In this document: one piece after another, positions 26,690 to 35,862 of the stretch
Position numbering within the stretch: the stretch's first letter is position 1
Layout of the letters: the number at the start of each line of letters is the position of its first letter
Assembly: GCA_016192705.1 (NCBI GenBank)
Contig: JACPTQ010000070.1
Location: 1-55,232 of the forward strand
Direction: 5' to 3'
DNA length: 55,232 nt
Source: Deltaproteobacteria bacterium
Lineage (GTDB): Bacteria > Myxococcota > JACPTQ01
The notes under the pieces: model-generated
Told to the model about the DNA's origin: nothing
Databases searched by the model: none
Seen by the model: the letters and a program-made list of their open reading frames with translations, nothing else
Translations under genes and position numbers: made by a program

Positions 26690-27844
26690 ATGCGACGGAT
26701 CTATCTTGACGCGAATGCAACGACGCCGATGGCCGCGGAGGTCGTCGAGGCGATGTGGGAATGGCTGGGGGGCGACGCGTTCGGGAATCCATCGTCGCTG
26801 CATCGCGCGGGGCGTGAGGCGCGCAAAGCGATTGACGATGCGCGCGAGCAGGTGGCGGCGCTTGTCGGCGCGGAGCCATCGGAAATCGTTTTCACGTCGG
26901 GGGGAACCGAAGCGAACAATCTCGCGGTCATGGGGGCGGTGCGCGCGGCTGGGCTCCGGCGAATTGTGACGTCGGCGGTCGAGCATCCGTCTCTTCTCGA
27001 AGCGGCGCGTGGGATGGAGCGTGAGTCGGTTTCCGCGACGCTCGTGGGTGTTGATCGAGACGGCGTCGTGGATCGCGAGGCGTTTCGCGCCGCGATACCG
27101 GATGGGGCGGCGTTTGTTTCACTGATGCGCGTCAATAACGAAACCGGGAACCTCATGCCGGTGCGCGACTGCGTGTGGGAGTTGCGCGGGCGTGGCGTCG
27201 TGACGCACACCGATGCGACGCAAGCGGTGGGTCGGATCGGTGTCGATGTGAAGGACCTGGGGGTCGATTTCATGTCGATGTCTGCGCATAAGCTTCATGG
27301 GCCGAAAGGGGTCGGTGCGCTTTATGTGAGGCGCGGGGCGCGGCTGTCTCCGATTTTGGTCGGCGGGGCGCAGGAGCGGGAGAGACGCGCGGGAACTGAG
27401 AATGTCGCCGGCATCGTCGGATTTGGGAAGGCGGCGGCGCTCGCGCACAAGGGGCTGAAGCCGCGGGCGATGAAAATTGCGGCGCTTCGCGATCGGTTTG
27501 AGCGTGAGCTGTTTCAGCGGGTCGAAGGGGTTCGCTTGAACGGGCATCGATTGGCGCGTGCGCCCGGAACGCTCAACGTTTCGTTTGATAAAGCGGATGG
27601 TGAGGCGATCCTCATCGGCCTTGACCTCGAACGCGTGGCCGCGTCGAGCGGGGCGGCCTGTGCGAGCGGCGTCGCGAAGCCGTCGCACGTGCTGCTCGCC
27701 ATGGGCCGGACAGCGGCTGAGGCGCGCTCTTCGGTGCGGTTTTCGTTTCATGACGGCAACACCGACGAGGAGGTGGACCGGCTTATAGAAATCGTGCCGG
27801 CCATCGTGGCGCGCGTGCGTTGCGAGGAGGGGCCGGGCACGTGA
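26690..27844 (+). CDS. nifS: Cysteine desulfurase (NifS/IscS class)
   Basis: PLP enzyme that takes sulfur from cysteine as a persulfide for Fe-S clusters and tRNA thiolation. 384 residues from ATG 26690, the start of the conserved RRIYLDANATTPM. Motifs: FTSGGTEANNLAV, THTDATQAVGRIGVDV, the PLP-lysine region SMSAHKLHGPKGVGALYVRRG, RAGTENVAGIVG, and the persulfide cysteine in ASSGAACASG. The loop is of the NifS/IscS (class I) type rather than SufS. Its TGA overlaps the GTG of mnmA (GTGA), which supports sulfur delivery to MnmA as one role. No iscU or iscA is present. Confidence 0.94.
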   Translation: MRRIYLDANATTPMAAEVVEAMWEWLGGDAFGNPSSLHRAGREARKAIDDAREQVAALVGAEPSEIVFTSGGTEANNLAVMGAVRAAGLRRIVTSAVEHPSLLEAARGMERESVSATLVGVDRDGVVDREAFRAAIPDGAAFVSLMRVNNETGNLMPVRDCVWELRGRGVVTHTDATQAVGRIGVDVKDLGVDFMSMSAHKLHGPKGVGALYVRRGARLSPILVGGAQERERRAGTENVAGIVGFGKAAALAHKGLKPRAMKIAALRDRFERELFQRVEGVRLNGHRLARAPGTLNVSFDKADGEAILIGLDLERVAASSGAACASGVAKPSHVLLAMGRTAAEARSSVRFSFHDGNTDEEVDRLIEIVPAIVARVRCEEGPGT

Positions 27845-28995
27845 GAGTGGCGGTGGCCATGTCGGGCGGGGTCGACTCGTCGGTCGTTGCGCTTCTATTG
27901 CGCGACGCGGGGCACGAGGTTGTTGGGTTGTCGATGAAGCTTTATGACGCGGGAGTCGCACGGTCCGCGTCCGAGATCGCTGATGAAGCCTGCGATGCGA
28001 CGAAGGCGAAGGGGTGTTGCACGCCCGAGGACATGAACGATGCGCGCCGCGTCGCGGCTGAGATTGGGATTCCGCACTATGTTCTTGACTACTCGGACGC
28101 ATTCGAGGCGGCCGTGATTCGTCCATTCGTCGCGGAGTACGCGCGGGGTCGGACACCGAGTCCCTGCGTTCTTTGCAACGATCGATTAAAGTTTCGGGCG
28201 TTGCTGATGCGCGCGCGGGCGCTCGGGTGTGCGGCGATCGCAACTGGGCATTACGCGCGTGTCGATGCGGCCGGTGGGCGATTCCGACTATTGCGGGCGC
28301 GGGATCGCGCGAAGGACCAGGCGTACTACCTGTTTGGCCTTGGACAGAATGAGCTTCGCGAGACGCTGTTTCCATTGGGGGAAATGGAGAAAGGTGAGGT
28401 GCGCGAGCGGGCGCGTGCCGCGGGATTACCGGTTTCGGATAAGCCCGACAGCCAGGAGGCGTGCTTCTTAGAGGGACAGTCGATCGCTGCGTTCTTGTCG
28501 AGACACGGTGTTTCGAGTGTTCGCGGCGAGATTGTTGACGAGCGCGGCGAGACGCGGGGAAGGCACGAGGGGGCGGCGCGTTTTACGGTTGGGCAGAGGC
28601 ACGGGCTCGCGGTTGCGGACCGGCATCCGCTTTATGTGCTTTCGGTCGACGTGGGGTCGAATCGCGTGGTGGTTGGGCCGCGCGAAAGCCTTGCGGCGCG
28701 CGGGCTCGTCGCGGACGGAGCACGGTGGGTTTCAGGCGTCGCACCCGCGGTGAACGCCGAGGTGCTGGCGCAGGTGCGATCGCGGCATACGCCCGTCGCG
28801 GCGCGGGTTGAGTCGACCGGCGAATCGATGACGGTGCGATTTGAGTCACCGGTCATCGCGGTCGCGCCCGGGCAGGCCGTGGTGGTTTCGCGCGGCGATG
28901 AAATCCTTGGGGGTGGCTGGATTCGCGACGGGTTCGCGGATTCTTCGGGTGATGTCGCGGGTCCTCTTGAAAGACGGCGAGGCGCTAACCCATGA
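27841..28995 (+). CDS. mnmA: tRNA-specific 2-thiouridylase
   Basis: Thiolates uridine-34 of tRNAs for Lys, Glu and Gln, using sulfur relayed from a cysteine desulfurase. 384 residues, GTG start overlapping the desulfurase stop. N-terminal PP-loop VAMSGGVDSSVVALLL binds ATP; GCCTPEDMNDARRVAAEIGIPHYVLDY and TPSPCVLCNDRLKF are family blocks. The two catalytic cysteines are the Cys of PCVLCN and the Cys of SQEACFLEG. The C-terminal beta-barrel contains GQRHGLAV. Its last codon overlaps the RNase III ATG (ATGA). Confidence 0.96.
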   Translation: MRVAVAMSGGVDSSVVALLLRDAGHEVVGLSMKLYDAGVARSASEIADEACDATKAKGCCTPEDMNDARRVAAEIGIPHYVLDYSDAFEAAVIRPFVAEYARGRTPSPCVLCNDRLKFRALLMRARALGCAAIATGHYARVDAAGGRFRLLRARDRAKDQAYYLFGLGQNELRETLFPLGEMEKGEVRERARAAGLPVSDKPDSQEACFLEGQSIAAFLSRHGVSSVRGEIVDERGETRGRHEGAARFTVGQRHGLAVADRHPLYVLSVDVGSNRVVVGPRESLAARGLVADGARWVSGVAPAVNAEVLAQVRSRHTPVAARVESTGESMTVRFESPVIAVAPGQAVVVSRGDEILGGGWIRDGFADSSGDVAGPLERRRGANP

Positions 28996-29729
28996 TTGCC
29001 TTTGAAACGATCGAGGCGCGGCTCGGTTATTCGTTCCAGGACCGGACCCTCCTTGAGACAGCGCTGACACACAAATCGTTTTGCAACGAGCATCCCGACC
29101 CGGCGTTATCCAACAATGAGCGCCTCGAATTTCTCGGCGATGCGGTGATCGACCTTATTGCGTCGCATTTGCTGATGGAGCGTTTCCCGGGGCGGTCGGA
29201 GGGGGAGCTCTCGAAGTTTCGCGCTTACTTGGTCGGAGAGACGGGACTTTCCGCCGTTGCGCGCGAAATCGGAATCGGTGAGTTCTTGCGCATGGGGCGC
29301 GGAGAGGAGCAGTCGGGCGGGCGAGAGAAGTCGTCGCTGCTTGGCGATGCGCTTGAGGCTGTTGTCGCGGCCATTTACCTCGACGGTGGCGTTCCGCCGT
29401 GCTTTGAGTTGCTCGAAGCGAAGTTGCAATCGCCGCTGTCCGACCTTGCGGGCGGGCGCTACGACCGCGATTTTAAGACGCGTGCGCAAGAATTCGTTCA
29501 GGAGCGGATGAGGTTGACGCCCACGTACGAGCTCATTGGGACGACGGGGCCGGACCACGAGAAAGTGTTTGAAGTGGCGCTTGTGGTGAGCGGGCGGCGT
29601 TGGGGAATGGGGCGCGGGAAGTCGAAGAAGGAAGCTGAGCAGGTTGCGGCGGAGCGGGCGCTCGAGGCGCTCCGGGCGGAGGGCGATGGCGAGAAGTCGG
29701 ACGGGACAGGAGGAGGCGAGACGACGTGA
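28992..29729 (+). CDS. rnc: Ribonuclease III
   Basis: Double-strand RNA endonuclease for rRNA and mRNA processing. 245 residues. The signature ERLEFLGDAVIDLIASHLL holds the catalytic Glu and Asp; SLLGDALEAVVAAIYLDGG gives the second metal pair. The C-terminal dsRNA-binding domain covers ~160-235 (DFKTRAQEFVQERMRLTPTYELIGTTGPDHEKVFEVALVVSGRRWGMGRGKSKKEAEQ), followed by a Gly/Glu-rich tail. ATG overlaps mnmA; the TGA overlaps the GTG of the next gene, so the chain of coupling continues. Confidence 0.96.
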   Translation: MIAFETIEARLGYSFQDRTLLETALTHKSFCNEHPDPALSNNERLEFLGDAVIDLIASHLLMERFPGRSEGELSKFRAYLVGETGLSAVAREIGIGEFLRMGRGEEQSGGREKSSLLGDALEAVVAAIYLDGGVPPCFELLEAKLQSPLSDLAGGRYDRDFKTRAQEFVQERMRLTPTYELIGTTGPDHEKVFEVALVVSGRRWGMGRGKSKKEAEQVAAERALEALRAEGDGEKSDGTGGGETT

Positions 29730-30889
29730 CGAAGGATGAGAACGATAGGGCGCGGTTCGAGACGCGTGCGGTTCACGCGGGGCATGGCGCGGACGCGGCG
29801 ACGGGCGCGATCATGCAGCCCGTCTATCTAACGAGCACGTACGTCCAAGAGGCGCCCGGAGTTCACAAGGGGTTCGAGTATTCGCGAACGCAAAACCCGA
29901 CTCGATTTGCGCTTGAGCGGGCGATTGCGGAGCTTGAGGGCGGGGCGCACGGCTTTGCCTTCGCGTCTGGGTGCGCGGCGGCGACGACGGTGATGCACCT
30001 TCTCGATCCGGGTTCGCACGTCGTGTCGTGCGACGATGTGTACGGCGGAACGTATCGGCTATTTGAACGCGTGCTCAAGGGACGCGGGCTGTCGTTTTCA
30101 TTTTGCGATTTGACCGATCCCAAGTCGCTTGGCGCGGCGCTCCAGTCCACAACGCGCCTGGTTTGGCTTGAGTCGCCAACGAATCCCCTGTTGAAAGTGA
30201 TCGACATCGCCGCCATCGCGGAGCGCGCGCGGCGACACGGTGCGCTTGTTGTTGTCGACAACACGTTTTTGTCGCCCGCGTTTCAGCGACCCCTCGAATT
30301 GGGTGCGGATATCGTCGTGCATTCAACGACAAAATATCTCGGAGGGCACAGCGACGTGGTGGGTGGCGCCGTGGTGGCGAACGATGGCGTGATGGCTGAG
30401 CGTCTCCGGTTTCTTCAAAACGCCATTGGCGCGGTGGCTGGACCGTTCGACAGTTTTCTCACGCTTCGCGGGACGAAGACGCTTGCGCTGCGAATGGAAC
30501 GCCATGCGGCGAACGCGGCCGAGGTCGCGGCGTTTCTTTCGTCGCATCGAGGGGTGTCGCGCGTGATTTATCCGGGGCTTGCGTCGCACCCGCAACATGC
30601 GTTGGCCAAGCGGCAGCAGCGTGGGATGGGGGGGATGGTGTCGTTTGAGTTGTTGGGTGGCGTTGAGGCGGCGCGCCGGTTTCTTTCCGCAACGCGGATT
30701 TTTGCGCTTGCCGAGAGCCTCGGCGGTGTTGAATCGCTTTGCGAAAGCCCACCGCTCATGACGCATGCGTCGATTCCACCGGATGTGCGCCGCGCGATCG
30801 GAATTGCCGATGGGCTGATTCGGCTTTCGGTTGGCGTTGAACACATCGACGATCTCATCACGGATTTGCAACGGGCGCTGGCCGCGTGA
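29726..30889 (+). CDS. Trans-sulfuration PLP enzyme (cystathionine gamma-synthase/lyase family)
   Basis: Cys/Met metabolism PLP-dependent enzyme of 387 residues, GTG start overlapping the rnc stop. Seen: TRAVHAGHGADAATGAIMQPVYLTSTY, EYSRTQNPTRFALERAIAELEGG, the cofactor-stacking DDVYGGTYRLFERV, VWLESPTNPLLKVID, the PLP lysine in HSTTKYLGGHSDVVGGAVV, and AESLGGVESLCESPPLMTH. These are shared by MetB, MetC, MetZ and cystathionine gamma-lyase; the reaction cannot be fixed from sequence. Its position after cysE and a cysteine desulfurase suggests cysteine-methionine interconversion. Confidence 0.92.
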   Translation: MTKDENDRARFETRAVHAGHGADAATGAIMQPVYLTSTYVQEAPGVHKGFEYSRTQNPTRFALERAIAELEGGAHGFAFASGCAAATTVMHLLDPGSHVVSCDDVYGGTYRLFERVLKGRGLSFSFCDLTDPKSLGAALQSTTRLVWLESPTNPLLKVIDIAAIAERARRHGALVVVDNTFLSPAFQRPLELGADIVVHSTTKYLGGHSDVVGGAVVANDGVMAERLRFLQNAIGAVAGPFDSFLTLRGTKTLALRMERHAANAAEVAAFLSSHRGVSRVIYPGLASHPQHALAKRQQRGMGGMVSFELLGGVEAARRFLSATRIFALAESLGGVESLCESPPLMTHASIPPDVRRAIGIADGLIRLSVGVEHIDDLITDLQRALAA

Positions 30890-31788
30890 GGGGACGGCAA
30901 TTTCCGCCGTGGGTCGCGCTTATTGTCATCGCTTGCCCCGCCAAGAAAACACCGCAAAACGTCATTGAAGCGGACGCCTCTGCCAACTCAACAGATGTGG
31001 ATGCCGTTGTCGCTCGACTGAGTCAGACGTTGGCGCCTTCGGAGCGTCGGAGCTTGCTCCGACGGCTGGCGACGCTGGATCGGGCGCGGGCCGTGCCGCT
31101 TCTTCGCCGGGCCGTCGGCGACGAATCGCCCGAAGTTCGCCTTGGCGTGGCTCGCCTGATCGGCCAGATGCGGGTGAACGAAGCGGCCGCTGATCTCGCG
31201 GCACGATTGCGCGTTGAAACGATTCCGATTGTGAACGCCGAAATTGGGACGGCGCTCGCGCTTCTGCGAGACCGGGCGGTTGCGACGGGCCTCGTTGACT
31301 TGGTTGATGTTGGAGATGCCGATCGGCGCACAGCCGCCGCCCGCGTGGTTGGGGTGACACTCGGGAGCGGGGCCGTAAGTGACTCGACGATTGAGCAGTT
31401 GACCGTGGCGCTGGTGTCCGCTGAACCAGCGACTCGCCGCGATGCGGCTCGCGTGCTCAAAGAACTGCGCGACGTCCGCGCGCGGGTTCCGCTCGAGCGT
31501 CGGCTTCTGAGCGAGACCGACGAGATGACAATCGCCGTGATCTTGAATGCGCTCGCGGCCATCGGCGATCGCGGTGCCGTTTTTCCCATTACGAAATTCG
31601 TTGGTTCGCTTCGAACCCGCGGCGCCATTCCGCCGGTCCACTTTGTTTGGCAGCGCGCGTTTGCAGCGTTAATGGCCCTTGGCGGCGACGACGCCGATCG
31701 GTTTTTGCGAGAAGCGTCCCGATGGCCCGAAGTTCGGATGACAAAGGAGCTCGCCGAAAAACTCAGACCTTGGACAAACAGGCGTTAG
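30886..31788 (+). CDS. HEAT-repeat lipoprotein
   Basis: 300 residues, GTG start overlapping the preceding gene. Signal peptide ending IVIAC, a likely lipobox. From ~45 on there are alpha-helical repeats of HEAT type: ERRSLLRRLATLDRARAVPLLRRAVGDESPEVRLGVARLIGQM and ATRRDAARVLKELRDVRARVPLERRL are clear units. Such repeats act as protein-binding scaffolds; the substrate is unknown. It may be transcribed with the sulfur genes because it is translationally coupled to them, but no functional link is visible. Confidence 0.85.
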   Translation: MRGRQFPPWVALIVIACPAKKTPQNVIEADASANSTDVDAVVARLSQTLAPSERRSLLRRLATLDRARAVPLLRRAVGDESPEVRLGVARLIGQMRVNEAAADLAARLRVETIPIVNAEIGTALALLRDRAVATGLVDLVDVGDADRRTAAARVVGVTLGSGAVSDSTIEQLTVALVSAEPATRRDAARVLKELRDVRARVPLERRLLSETDEMTIAVILNALAAIGDRGAVFPITKFVGSLRTRGAIPPVHFVWQRAFAALMALGGDDADRFLREASRWPEVRMTKELAEKLRPWTNRR

Positions 31789-31842
31789 CCGAAGGTTGTA
31801 AAGACGGCGCTATCCCTAAGTCGCGGCACCTGTGGTATTGAG

Positions 31843-32805
31843 ATGGGCGTGTCAGGCGTGTTTATCACCGGCGGCGCGGGTTTTATCGGAACTTCGCTGG
31901 CTGAGCGGCTTATCGCGCGGGACCGCGTGGTTCTTTTTGACAACCTGTCGCGAAATGCGCTCGCGGGTTGCGAGTTTGCGAATCACCCCAACCTGACGCT
32001 TGTTACAGGCGATGTGATGGACGGTGCGGCGGTGACCGCGGCGATGGCGGGTTGCGATCGCGTTGTCCATCTCGCGGCCATTGCGGGCGTTGACACGGTT
32101 CGTAAGGACCCTGTGCGCACAATGAAAGTCAGTCTCATCGGAACGTATAACGTTCTCGAAGCCGCGCTCGCGAACCACCAAAAATCGACGCGCATCAACC
32201 GGTTGATCGATTTTTCGACGAGCGAGGTGTTTGGACGATACGCCTACAAGGTTCAGGAGGGCGACGTCACGGAGCTTGGCGCTGTGGGCGAAGCGCGCTG
32301 GACGTACGCCGTCTCGAAACTCGCAACGGAGCATCTGACGCTGTCGTACCAGAGGCAGTACGGCCTGCCGGCGTTGTCGATTCGCCCTTTCAACATTTAC
32401 GGTCCGCGGCAGGTGGGCGAAGGCGCCATACACCATTTTGTCGTGCGGGCGATCGCGGGCGAGGACTTGAACATCAACAACGATGGCGCTCAGATTCACT
32501 CGTGGTGCTACATCGACGACATTGTCGACGGGATCCTCGTCGCGCTCGACCGTCCCGAAGCGGTTGGGCAGGCGTTTAACATCGGGAACCCGCGCGCGAC
32601 GGTCACGATCTATCACCTTGCGCAAGAGATTCGACGGCTCGCGAGCTCGTCCTCTGCGATTCGGTTCGTTGTGCACGAGGAGGCGGACGTCGAGCTGCGG
32701 ATTCCAGACGTGCGAAAGGCGGAGAGGCTCTTGGGGTATCGCCCAAAAGTGGAGCTCGAAGAGGGGCTTCTTCGGACGATTCAATGGTATCGACGCAAGC
32801 GGTGA
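31843..32805 (+). CDS. NAD-dependent epimerase/dehydratase (extended SDR)
   Basis: 320-residue nucleotide-sugar-type SDR. N-terminal GGAGFIGTSLAERL binds NAD; the catalytic Tyr-Lys pair is in WTYAVSKLATEHL; RPFNIYGPRQVGEGAIHHFV and SWCYIDDIVDGILVALD are typical of UDP- or dTDP-sugar epimerases and dehydratases. The C-terminal ELRIPDVRKAERLLGYRPKVELEEGL is the usual end. The exact sugar is unknown. It ends within the start of the ABC transporter ATPase gene, so it may supply a sugar exported by that transporter. Confidence 0.9.
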   Translation: MGVSGVFITGGAGFIGTSLAERLIARDRVVLFDNLSRNALAGCEFANHPNLTLVTGDVMDGAAVTAAMAGCDRVVHLAAIAGVDTVRKDPVRTMKVSLIGTYNVLEAALANHQKSTRINRLIDFSTSEVFGRYAYKVQEGDVTELGAVGEARWTYAVSKLATEHLTLSYQRQYGLPALSIRPFNIYGPRQVGEGAIHHFVVRAIAGEDLNINNDGAQIHSWCYIDDIVDGILVALDRPEAVGQAFNIGNPRATVTIYHLAQEIRRLASSSSAIRFVVHEEADVELRIPDVRKAERLLGYRPKVELEEGLLRTIQWYRRKR

Positions 32806-33737
32806 ACGCAGGACAGGACGTGGTTCTTCGAGCGGAGAACCTGGTTAAGACATTTAAGAAACCGTTTCAGATGCGGAGCCAGGTTCGCGCCGTCAGGGGG
32901 TTGTCGCTTGACGTCTTGCGCGGTGAGATTTTTGGGTTTGTGGGGCCCAACGGCGCCGGCAAGACAACGACGATCAAAATGATGATGGGCCTCATTTTCC
33001 CGACGTCGGGGCGCGCGTTTGTTTTGGGTGAGCCGGTGCCGTCGGGTGCGGCGAAGACGCATGTCGGGTTTTTGCCGGAGAACCCGTATTTTTACGACTA
33101 CCTGACGGCGCTCGAGTTTCTTGATTTGGTTGGGCGATTGTTTGGGTTGCCGAAGGCGATCCGTCGTGAGCGCGCAACGCGGCTGCTCGAGCGCGTCGGG
33201 CTTGCGCGGGCGCGTGACCAGCGGCTTCGCACGTTTTCGAAGGGGATGCTTCAGCGGTTGGGGCTCGCGCAGGCGCTTGTAAACGATCCGAAGCTCGTGG
33301 TGCTCGACGAACCGATGAGTGGCCTCGATCCGATTGGGCGGAAAGAAGTTCGCGATCTGATCATCGACCTCAAAAACGAGGGACGAACGGTTTTCTTTTC
33401 TACGCACATCTTGTCCGACGTCGAACTGATCTGCGATCGCGTGGCGATTATTATTCAGGGCGAAGTGCGGGGTGTTGGTGCGCTGGAGTCGCTCTTGTCG
33501 CCCAAGCTCTTGACGGTTGAGGTGGTCTCGCGCGAGGGCGGTTCGGGTACGGCCGGGCAACCCGCTCTGGAACGCGACGCCGTTGTCACGTTGCCGGGTG
33601 ACGCCGATGTCGAATCGTACCTCAAGGAAAGGCTCGCGGTGGGGGCACGCATCGTGTCGGTGATTCCACGCCGCGAATCGCTTGAGGACGTTTTTGTTCG
33701 TGAAGCGATGGGGACAGGTGGCGATGCCGCGCGGTGA
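32784..33737 (+). CDS. ABC transporter ATP-binding protein
   Basis: 317 residues. ATG 32784 overlaps the epimerase by 22 bases; GTG 32802 overlaps its stop as GTGA and is an equal candidate. Walker [18 protein letters not shown]-loop-like [18 protein letters not shown], signature-like [15 protein letters not shown], Walker [14 protein letters not shown], and the H-loop FFSTHILSD are all present. The last ~90 residues form an accessory region typical of ABC-2 exporters. It works with the permease that overlaps its 3' end. The substrate is unknown. Confidence 0.93.
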   Translation: MVSTQAVNAGQDVVLRAENLVKTFKKPFQMRSQVRAVRGLSLDVLRGEIFGFVGPNGAGKTTTIKMMMGLIFPTSGRAFVLGEPVPSGAAKTHVGFLPENPYFYDYLTALEFLDLVGRLFGLPKAIRRERATRLLERVGLARARDQRLRTFSKGMLQRLGLAQALVNDPKLVVLDEPMSGLDPIGRKEVRDLIIDLKNEGRTVFFSTHILSDVELICDRVAIIIQGEVRGVGALESLLSPKLLTVEVVSREGGSGTAGQPALERDAVVTLPGDADVESYLKERLAVGARIVSVIPRRESLEDVFVREAMGTGGDAAR

Positions 33738-34548
33738 CGGGAGCCGAGTGGGGGTCGTTCGGGCGGTGACGCTCGCTTGGACTCGTGTGTGGGCGATTGC
33801 GGTCAACACGTTTCGCGAGGCGATTCGAAACAAAGTTCTTTATGGGATCGCCTTTTTCGCCATCGGCATGATTTTCTTTTCGGTTGTGCTTGGAACGTTG
33901 TCGGTGCACGAAGAAAAGAAGCTGATCACCGATATTGGATTCTCGGCGGTATCGTTCTTCGGCGTCATCATGGCGATTTTTATTGGTGTCAACCTCGTGT
34001 ACAAAGAAATCGACCGCAAGACGATCTACGCCATCATCCCGAAACCGATCGAGCGTTACCAATTCATGGTTGGGAAATTCCTCGGTGTCGTGATGACGCT
34101 CTTCGCGCAGACCGTGTTGTTGTCGATTTTTCTATTTCTCTTTCTTGCGCTTTACGGCGCACCGCTAACTGGAACGACGTTCGCCGCGATCTATCTCATT
34201 TTTCTCGCGATTATCGTTATGACAGCGGTGGCCTTGTTTTTCTCATCATTCTCAACGCCCTATCTGTCGGGGTTCTTCTCGCTCGGCATTTTTATTCTCG
34301 GTTCTGTTCGAGCGGAGGCCATCGCGCAAATCTCGAAGGTCGCGAAAATTGGAACGCTTTATGATGGCCTCCAAGTGTTCGCGAGCGTCATTCCGGATTT
34401 GACACTTTTCAACGTCGTCGGGCGCGTGCAGCGTGGCGACCATGTCCCTTTTCTCTACCTGGTTGAGGCGACGGGTTACGCCGTGACGTATGCGGCGGTG
34501 CTCCTGGCACTGGGATCGTTCGCCTTTAATCGTCGGGATTTTGTGTGA
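33724..34548 (+). CDS. ABC-2 type transporter permease
   Basis: 274 residues from ATG 33724, overlapping the ATPase stop. Six hydrophobic segments are visible, with a cytoplasmic EIDRKTIYAIIPKPIERYQFMVGKF motif after the second, characteristic of ABC-2 permeases. Segments such as LLSIFLFLFLALYG and IYLIFLAIIVMTAVALFF are clear membrane helices. It pairs with the preceding ATPase. The next gene begins within its stop (GTGA). Confidence 0.9.
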   Translation: MPRGDGSRVGVVRAVTLAWTRVWAIAVNTFREAIRNKVLYGIAFFAIGMIFFSVVLGTLSVHEEKKLITDIGFSAVSFFGVIMAIFIGVNLVYKEIDRKTIYAIIPKPIERYQFMVGKFLGVVMTLFAQTVLLSIFLFLFLALYGAPLTGTTFAAIYLIFLAIIVMTAVALFFSSFSTPYLSGFFSLGIFILGSVRAEAIAQISKVAKIGTLYDGLQVFASVIPDLTLFNVVGRVQRGDHVPFLYLVEATGYAVTYAAVLLALGSFAFNRRDFV

Positions 34549-35189
34549 AACGAATCGCTGTTCGCGGGTGCGGCGTCTTGTTGATTCTGGTTGCGGCGGT
34601 GTGGCTGAAGGTGGCGCTTGAGGCGCGCGCGGAGGTCTCGGCCGGCGCAGCGGCGGAAGCGAAGGGCGATCGCGAGGCGGCGCTTACGCACTATCGACGC
34701 GCGGTGCACTGGACTTCACCGTTCTCAGGATCGGTTGAGCGGGCGCTCGATGCGATGGCGGCGATGGCGCGCGCGGCTGAAGCGGCCGGTGATCGTGTCT
34801 TTGCTCTCGATGTGTGGCGAGACGTTCGGTCGAGTCTCTATGCGATACGACACGTGCTCATTCCGCACGAGGAGAAGCTGCGTGCGAGCGAAGAAAAGAT
34901 TGCGGCGCTCGTCGCAGCGTTGCCGGCGACGGTCACGGAGGATCGCGGTAAGCCGGAGGCGGTTCGGTCGTCCGAGGCGCTCGCGATGCTGCGACGCGAC
35001 AACGCGCCGTCTGTTTTGTGGTCGTTGGTGTTGCTCGCGGGTTTCGGCGCGTGGATTGGCGGAGTGTTTTGGTTCATCTTGTGCGCGATTCGGGACGACG
35101 AAACACTTGACCTTCGTCGCGCCGCGATTTCGGGAGCGACCGTGGTCATCGGCTTCGCGATTTGGATTGTTGGGTTGAGGATGATCTGA
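34545..35189 (+). CDS. Membrane protein with TPR-like domain
   Basis: 214 residues, GTG start overlapping the permease stop. N-terminal helix (GVLLILVAAVWLKVAL), a helical central domain (~30-130; AAEAKGDREAALTHYRRAVHW looks like one TPR unit), and two membrane helices near the end (SVLWSLVLLAGFGAWIGGVFWFILCAI, GATVVIGFAIWIVGL). The tight coupling makes it an accessory subunit of the ABC exporter, but I know no named family. The 3' end overlaps the following small gene. Confidence 0.8.
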   Translation: MKRIAVRGCGVLLILVAAVWLKVALEARAEVSAGAAAEAKGDREAALTHYRRAVHWTSPFSGSVERALDAMAAMARAAEAAGDRVFALDVWRDVRSSLYAIRHVLIPHEEKLRASEEKIAALVAALPATVTEDRGKPEAVRSSEALAMLRRDNAPSVLWSLVLLAGFGAWIGGVFWFILCAIRDDETLDLRRAAISGATVVIGFAIWIVGLRMI

Positions 35190-35383
35190 TGCAGGTGCTG
35201 GGAGTCGCACTCGTCGTTCTCGGCGTTTTTGGCGCGGGCTGGGGTGTATGGATTTCGTTTTTGCCACCTGAATCGGCGTCGCGTGCGCGTCGTTGGTGTG
35301 GCGCCGTCGCCGCGCCCGTCGCGATTGTTGCCGCGCTTGTTGGTGTCGTCCTTTGTTGCCTCCCAAATTTCTTTTCCAGCTGA
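35189..35383 (+). CDS. Small two-helix membrane protein
   Basis: 64 residues; its ATG shares the last base of the preceding TGA (TGATG). Two hydrophobic helices (VLGVALVVLGVFGAGWGVW and VAAPVAIVAALVGVVLCCLP) are joined by a polar Pro-Glu-Ser-Arg loop. Not recognised, but the coupling to the ABC genes suggests a small subunit. A CC pair lies in the second helix. Confidence 0.7.
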   Translation: MQVLGVALVVLGVFGAGWGVWISFLPPESASRARRWCGAVAAPVAIVAALVGVVLCCLPNFFSS

Positions 35384-35403
35384 GGGCAGGGTATAGTCGC
35401 GAA

Positions 35404-35862
35404 ATGCAGATTAAGAAAATCCTCGTGCCGACCGATTTTTCGGCGGCCGCGCGTTCTGCCTTTCGGTTCAGCTTGACGCTCGCGCGCGGATGCTGTGCCG
35501 ACGTGCGTTTGCTCAACGTCATCGATCTTCCGACCGAAATCGATGAAGAACTGCTCGTCGCGGATCCCGACACGAAAGACAAGTTGCTTGCGATGAAGAA
35601 GGACGCGTTTGACGACGCCGCCGCGAAGATGGCCAGTTTTGAGGCGGCTGAGGATCTCGGTGGCGTGACGGTGCGCCGGTACTTTGAAATTGGCGATGTT
35701 CACGCGGCCGTGGTGCGCAGCATCGCTGAGCAAGGAATCGATCTCGTTGTTCTGGGGACGAATCATCGGCCCGGTCTCGACCGCTTCATGCTGGGCGGAC
35801 ACGCCTATCGCATTGTGCGTGGTGTTGGTTGCCCCATCACAGTCGTTCGTTCGGAGGAGTAA
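35404..35862 (+). CDS. Universal stress protein (UspA family)
   Basis: 152 residues from ATG 35404, which starts the conserved KKILVPTDFSAAARSAFRFSLTLA. The C-terminal block VVLGTNHRPGLDRFMLGGHAYRIVRGVGCPITVVR follows the ATP-binding UspA pattern. Usp proteins are cytoplasmic, respond to stress and often bind ATP. The small membrane protein lies 20 bases upstream and the next gene starts immediately after the stop. Confidence 0.93.
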   Translation: MQIKKILVPTDFSAAARSAFRFSLTLARGCCADVRLLNVIDLPTEIDEELLVADPDTKDKLLAMKKDAFDDAAAKMASFEAAEDLGGVTVRRYFEIGDVHAAVVRSIAEQGIDLVVLGTNHRPGLDRFMLGGHAYRIVRGVGCPITVVRSEE

